The position numbers were made by a program, and so were the translations under genes. A DNA stretch of 64,000 bases from Amycolatopsis sp. MtRt-6 (GTDB taxonomy: Bacteria > Actinomycetota > Actinomycetes > Mycobacteriales > Pseudonocardiaceae). The stretch covers positions 124,001 through 188,000 of the forward strand of contig NZ_JADWPD010000011.1 in the NCBI RefSeq assembly GCF_017308975.1, written 5' to 3'. Positions within the stretch are counted from its first letter, which is position 1; the number at the start of each line of letters is the position of its first letter. This document shows positions 60,692-64,000 of the stretch, one piece after another. The notes beneath the pieces are model-generated. The model was not told where the DNA came from. It worked only from the letters and a program-made list of their open reading frames with translations, and searched no databases.

Positions 60692-62421
60692 GCCGCCTCC
60701 TGTTCGGTCAGCTGGGACAGCACGATCTCGCGGTAGGTTTCGTTGCCGTCGAAGAGTTCGTGGTGGGTGCCGGTGCCGACGACGCGGCCTTCGTCGAGGA
60801 CGATGATCCGGTCGGCGTTCCGGATGGTGCTCACCCGCTGCGCGACGATGACCACCGTGGCGTCCTTCGTCTCCGCCACCAGCGCGCGGCGCAGGGCCGC
60901 GTCGGTCGCGTAGTCGAGCGCCGAGAACGAGTCGTCGAACAGGTAGATCTCCGGTTTGTGCACCAGCATCCGGGCGATCGCGAGCCGTTGCCGCTGGCCG
61001 CCCGAGACGTTCGTGCCGCCCTGGGCGATCGGCGCTTCGAGCCCCTCGGGCATCGCCTCGACGAAGTCCTTGCCCTGCGCCACTTCCAGCGCGTGCCACA
61101 GCTCTTCGTCGGTCGCGTCCGGGTTGCCGTAGCGCAGGTTGCTCGCCACCGTGCCGGCGAACAGGTACGGCTTCTGCGGCACCAGCCCGACCGCGCGGGC
61201 GAGCACGTCCGGATCGAGGTCGCGCACGTCGACGCCGTCGACCTTCACCGTGCCGGCGGTGGCGTCCATCAGCCGGGGGATCAGGTTGAGCAGCGTGGTC
61301 TTGCCGGTCCCGGTCGACCCGATCACGGCGGTGGTCTCACCCGGCCGCCCGATCAGCGAAATGTCGCACAGCACCGGCTTCTCCGCGCCGGGGTACCGGA
61401 ACTCCACACCGGAGAGCTCCAGGTGCCCGTGCACCGCGCCGGGCCGGATCGGCGACACCGGCGGGCGGACGCTCGAGGCGGTGTCCAGCACCTCGCTGAC
61501 CCGCTCGGCGCTGACCTCCGCGCGCGGCACCATCATGAACATGAACGTGGCCATCATGACGGCCATCAGGATCTGCAGCAGGTAGGACAGGAACGCCGTC
61601 ATGGCACCGATCTGCATGCTGCCGGAGTCGATCCGCTGCCCGCCGAACCACAGCACCGCGACGCTGGACACGTTCACCACCAGCGTCACGATCGGGAACA
61701 TCAGCGCCATCAGCCGCCCGACCCGCAGCGACACGGTGAGCAGCTCGTCGTTGGCGACGTCGAAGCGCGCGCGTTCGTGCTTATCGCGCACGAACGCCCG
61801 GATGACCCGGATGCCCATGATCTGCTCGCGCAGGATCTGGTTGATCCGGTCGATGCGCTCCTGCATCGACCGGAACGCGGGGCGCATCTTCGCGATGATC
61901 GTGCCGAGGGCGACGGCCAGCACCGGCACGATGACCAGCAGCAGCGACGACAGCGGCACGTCGAGGTTGAGGGCGAGGATGATCCCGCCGACGCACATGA
62001 TCGGCGCGGACACCATCAGCGTCAGCGTCATCAGCACCAGCATCTGGATCTGCTGGACGTCGTTGGTGGTGCGGGTGATCAGCGACGGCGTGCCGAACTG
62101 GCCGACCTCGCGGGCCGAGAAGTCCTGCACCCGGTGGAAGACGCCGGCGCGGATGTCGCGGCCGATCGCCATCGCCGTACGGGCGCCGAAGTACACCGCG
62201 CCGATCGAGCCGGCGATCTGGGCCAGCGTGACGGCGAGCATCATCGCGCCGACCCGCAGGATGTACGCCATGTCGCCCTTGATCAGGCCGTCGTCGATGA
62301 TGTCGGCGTTCAGCGTCGGCAGGTAGAGCATGGCGACCGTCTGCACCAGCTGGAGCGCGACGATCACCCACAGGGTGCCCCGGTACGGGCGCAGGTGACT
62401 GCGCAGGAGCTTGACTAGCAC
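60688..62421 (-). CDS. ABC exporter half, degenerate-site subunit
   Basis: A 577-aa ABC exporter half with six helices, Walker A GSTGTGKTT, a good signature VSGGQRQRLAIARML and Walker B IYLFDDSFSALD. The catalytic Glu is replaced by Asp, so this subunit contributes the degenerate site; the partner has the deviant signature. This is the TM287/288 or LmrCD type of heterodimeric multidrug or lipid exporter. GTG 62421 has GGGGGAA upstream and overlaps the end of the tetR gene. Confidence 0.92.
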   Translation of the reverse strand: MLVKLLRSHLRPYRGTLWVIVALQLVQTVAMLYLPTLNADIIDDGLIKGDMAYILRVGAMMLAVTLAQIAGSIGAVYFGARTAMAIGRDIRAGVFHRVQDFSAREVGQFGTPSLITRTTNDVQQIQMLVLMTLTLMVSAPIMCVGGIILALNLDVPLSSLLLVIVPVLAVALGTIIAKMRPAFRSMQERIDRINQILREQIMGIRVIRAFVRDKHERARFDVANDELLTVSLRVGRLMALMFPIVTLVVNVSSVAVLWFGGQRIDSGSMQIGAMTAFLSYLLQILMAVMMATFMFMMVPRAEVSAERVSEVLDTASSVRPPVSPIRPGAVHGHLELSGVEFRYPGAEKPVLCDISLIGRPGETTAVIGSTGTGKTTLLNLIPRLMDATAGTVKVDGVDVRDLDPDVLARAVGLVPQKPYLFAGTVASNLRYGNPDATDEELWHALEVAQGKDFVEAMPEGLEAPIAQGGTNVSGGQRQRLAIARMLVHKPEIYLFDDSFSALDYATDAALRRALVAETKDATVVIVAQRVSTIRNADRIIVLDEGRVVGTGTHHELFDGNETYREIVLSQLTEQEAA

Positions 62422-63080
62422 AACGATTCCCCCAGAGGAGTGGTGGTGGTGTTCGGTTCGGGGTCCGCGGTCGCGCCGGCCAGGGTCGGCATCCCGGCGG
62501 ACAGCTCGTCCAGCAGCCGCTCCAGGGTCGGCAGGAGCGGTTCGCCCTCGGTGAACCAGTTGACGAAGGCGACGCGGACGGCGCTTTCCACCGAGGAGGC
62601 CATCAACCGGCACAACAGGTGGTCCACACCGCCCACCCGCTTCGCGATCGTTTCGGCGAGGACCCGCTCGACCGCCGCGTGGGCGTTCAGGAATTCCCCG
62701 CGCAGCATGAGCTGGCCCATCAGCTCCCGGATACGCGCAACATACGCGCGATCCGGCTCGCCCTCACGTGAATATTGCTCCAGCACCGCCTGCTTGACGG
62801 ACTCCCAGAGCGGCTCGCCCGCCGGCCGGGCGAGCAGGGCTTCGCGCATCCCCTCGTGCCGGTCGACGACGACCGAGCAGACCGCCTGCTCCTTGCTGGA
62901 GAAGTAGTTGTTGAACGTCCGCGGGGAGACTCCCACTTCGGTGGCGATGTCCTCCACCCGGACGTTCTCCAGTCCCCGCTCCAGCGTCAGCCGCAGCGCG
63001 GCCTGCGCGAGCGCGCGGCGGGCCTCGCGCTTCTTCCGCTCGCGCAGGGTCAGCTGCTTCGGTGGTTCTTCCGGCGGCAT
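62415..63080 (-). CDS. TetR-family repressor of the ABC exporter
   Basis: A 221-aa TetR regulator with the N-terminal helix-turn-helix (VEDIATEVGVSPRTFNNYFSSK) and a ligand-binding C-terminal domain. Start 63080 (MPPEEPPKQ) is six bases after TACACT (complement of 63087-63092). Two TTGCG-N5-CGCAA palindromes lie just upstream. Its 3' end overlaps the first ABC gene, so all three genes form one operon that it likely represses until a substrate binds. Confidence 0.9.
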   Translation of the reverse strand: MPPEEPPKQLTLRERKKREARRALAQAALRLTLERGLENVRVEDIATEVGVSPRTFNNYFSSKEQAVCSVVVDRHEGMREALLARPAGEPLWESVKQAVLEQYSREGEPDRAYVARIRELMGQLMLRGEFLNAHAAVERVLAETIAKRVGGVDHLLCRLMASSVESAVRVAFVNWFTEGEPLLPTLERLLDELSAGMPTLAGATADPEPNTTTTPLGESLC

Positions 63081-63101
63081 GTGCAGAGTGTAGCGAAAAA
63101 A

Positions 63102-63135
63102 TTGCGTGCCCCGCAAAAATTTGCGTGGCACGCAA
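63102..63135. promoter_or_regulatory. Paired TetR operators
   Basis: TTGCG-N5-CGCAA is present at 63102-63116 and 63121-63135, centres 19 bp apart; the second extends to the perfect 17-bp palindrome TTTGCGTGGCACGCAAA (63120-63136). The first lies 10 bp upstream of the -10 box of the regulator gene (63087-63092). Two dimers on one DNA face, about two turns apart, would autorepress the operon. Confidence 0.75.
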
Positions 63136-63136
63136 A

Positions 63137-63443
63137 GTTGGGACGAATCGGACGCGACCTGGGACTTCCCGGGAACAGCCTTCCTCAGCTGCGGGTTCGG
63201 CGGCCATGTGCGCTCTGTTGCGGGGTGCAAAGTGCAAAATTGAACCGAATGGCCTAATCCACTGCGCTCACCAGCAGCGACGCTCCGAATTCCCGATCAC
63301 ACACCGCGTTCGCACGGAGACCGCGTGTGGACATCCCACGAACCTTTCTGCTTGCATGTCCCGCATCGCCGCCGGGGGCCGGCGAAGCAGTCGTTCGACA
63401 GCACAGTCGTTTCGGTACCTGATCAAGGAAGAAGTGGGACCAC
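63137..63443. other. Gene-free stretch before the sensor-kinase gene
   Basis: A 307-bp gap with no supported gene. The middle (63225-63260) is AT-rich, with GTGCAAAGTGCAAAATTGAAC (AT-rich direct repeat) and no well-spaced promoter boxes. It probably holds the promoter of the gene at 63444; the tetR promoter lies at its left edge. Confidence 0.4.
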
Positions 63444-64000
63444 ATGGCGAGCCGGGCCCGGGAACTCCTGGATCGATCACGCGTCCTGCTGGACCGTTCG
63501 CGCGTCGCCGCCGCGCAGTTCCTCACCGCGCCGCCCAAGCACCCGGGCCACGCGCCCGCGGCCGGACCGGCGTTCGTGGAGCTGACCCGGCCGGAGCCGG
63601 TGGCGGCCCCGTCCGGCGAAGGCGTGCTGGCCGAGATCTGCGCCAGCGTCGCCCTGCGTGACCTCAACCTCCTCGACCAGCTCCTCGCCCGGCTGGAGGA
63701 GCTGGAGGCGGAGGAGGAGGACCACCACCGCCTCGCCGAGCTCTACCAGCTCGACCACCTCGCGACGCGGCTGCGGCGCAACGCCGAGAACCTGCGCGTG
63801 CTCGCCGGGCAGGACACCGCCGACGACGCCGCCCGCGCGACGTCGGTGCTCGACCTGATGCGCGCGGCGATGTCCTCGATCAACCACTACGCGCGGATCA
63901 CCATCGGCCGCGTGGTCAACCTCGGCGTGGTCGGCTTCGCCGCCGAGGACCTGGGCCGGGTGCTCGCGGAGCTGTTCGACAACGCCGCCAACCAGTCGTC
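63444..64000 (+). CDS. Sensor histidine kinase-like protein (5' part)
   Basis: The frame from ATG 63444 runs off the window end; 185 complete codons are visible. A hydrophilic start without membrane helices is followed by a coiled, acidic stretch (ARLEELEAEEEDHH), an H-box-like segment YQLDHLATRLRRNAENL and the beginning of an ATPase N-box (LAELFDNAAN). The plan resembles conservon CvnA-type and related actinobacterial kinase-like ATPases, in which the His may or may not be phosphorylated. The remaining ATPase domain and any partner genes lie beyond the window. Confidence 0.8.
   Translation, partial: MASRARELLDRSRVLLDRSRVAAAQFLTAPPKHPGHAPAAGPAFVELTRPEPVAAPSGEGVLAEICASVALRDLNLLDQLLARLEELEAEEEDHHRLAELYQLDHLATRLRRNAENLRVLAGQDTADDAARATSVLDLMRAAMSSINHYARITIGRVVNLGVVGFAAEDLGRVLAELFDNAANQS

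Overview
The window is high-GC actinobacterial chromosome, most likely from Pseudonocardiaceae and plausibly Amycolatopsis. Support comes from the phosphatidylinositol-mannoside genes (pgsA, patA, pimA), frequent GTG starts, TGATG/GTGA/ATGA start-stop overlaps, many start codons placed 6-7 nt after a TANNNT box (a leaderless-mRNA signature), and a gene order that follows the Mycobacterium tuberculosis block thrS - HIT - pgsA - patA - pimA - pdxS - pdxT - yebC - ruvCAB - yajC/secDF - apt - relA - ppi - glyoxalase II. Genus is inference; family-level placement and gene order are the stronger evidence. There is one tRNA gene (Val, CAC), and no rRNA, prophage, intact insertion sequence or CRISPR array.

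Layout. 1-1283: tRNA-Val, a 20-bp-stem terminator, a GC-hairpin repeat and a gene-poor stretch. 1284-3733: sugar-phosphate transferase and a RutE-like nitroreductase. 3867-9821: thrS, an Ap4A-type HIT protein, a MarR regulator, and the PIM operon. 9818-16151: accessory genes (LemA-like membrane protein, two tandem paralogous small proteins, an XdhC-type Rossmann protein, an EF-G-like GTPase, a bicovalent FAD oxidase, an ArsR-like regulator). 16240-28920: pdxS and pdxT, the two halves of PLP synthase, are separated by about 11 kb holding a decayed MHS transporter, a DUF4190 protein, an unusual ATPase cassette (18903-25145), a cupin/GlxA-regulator pair, and azlCD with its regulator. 28962-39989: housekeeping core (yebC, ruvCAB, yajC, secDF, apt, rel). 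40054-43363: decayed genes and a two-gene cassette sharing an unusual IGGDNS-type motif. 43360-51701: hydrolase, crotonase, kinase-like protein, LysM protein, cyclophilin, metallo-hydrolase, YibE/F protein and a GlxA-type regulator. 51801-58644: DJ-1 protein, BCCT transporter, SPW-type protein, a LigD polymerase remnant facing a phosphoesterase-pseudoligase, homocysteine methyltransferase and an APC permease. 58682-64000: TetR-controlled heterodimeric ABC exporter and the start of a sensor-kinase-like gene.

Best candidate for an undescribed system: the cassette at 18903-25145. A two-TM VirD4/HerA-like protein whose P-loop has lost its GKS/T (GGTEDGWASL) is followed by an intact HerA/TraG-type ATPase, a 24-codon ORF coupled by overlaps on both sides, and an extremely acidic repeat protein. 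A second candidate is the pair at 41364-43363. Non-coding signals worth attention are the 11-mer TCCACTGTGGA (six copies in several reading frames), 21-nt-period CGCGTGATC arrays at three gene ends, and palindromic operator pairs upstream of the azlC and tetR regulators.
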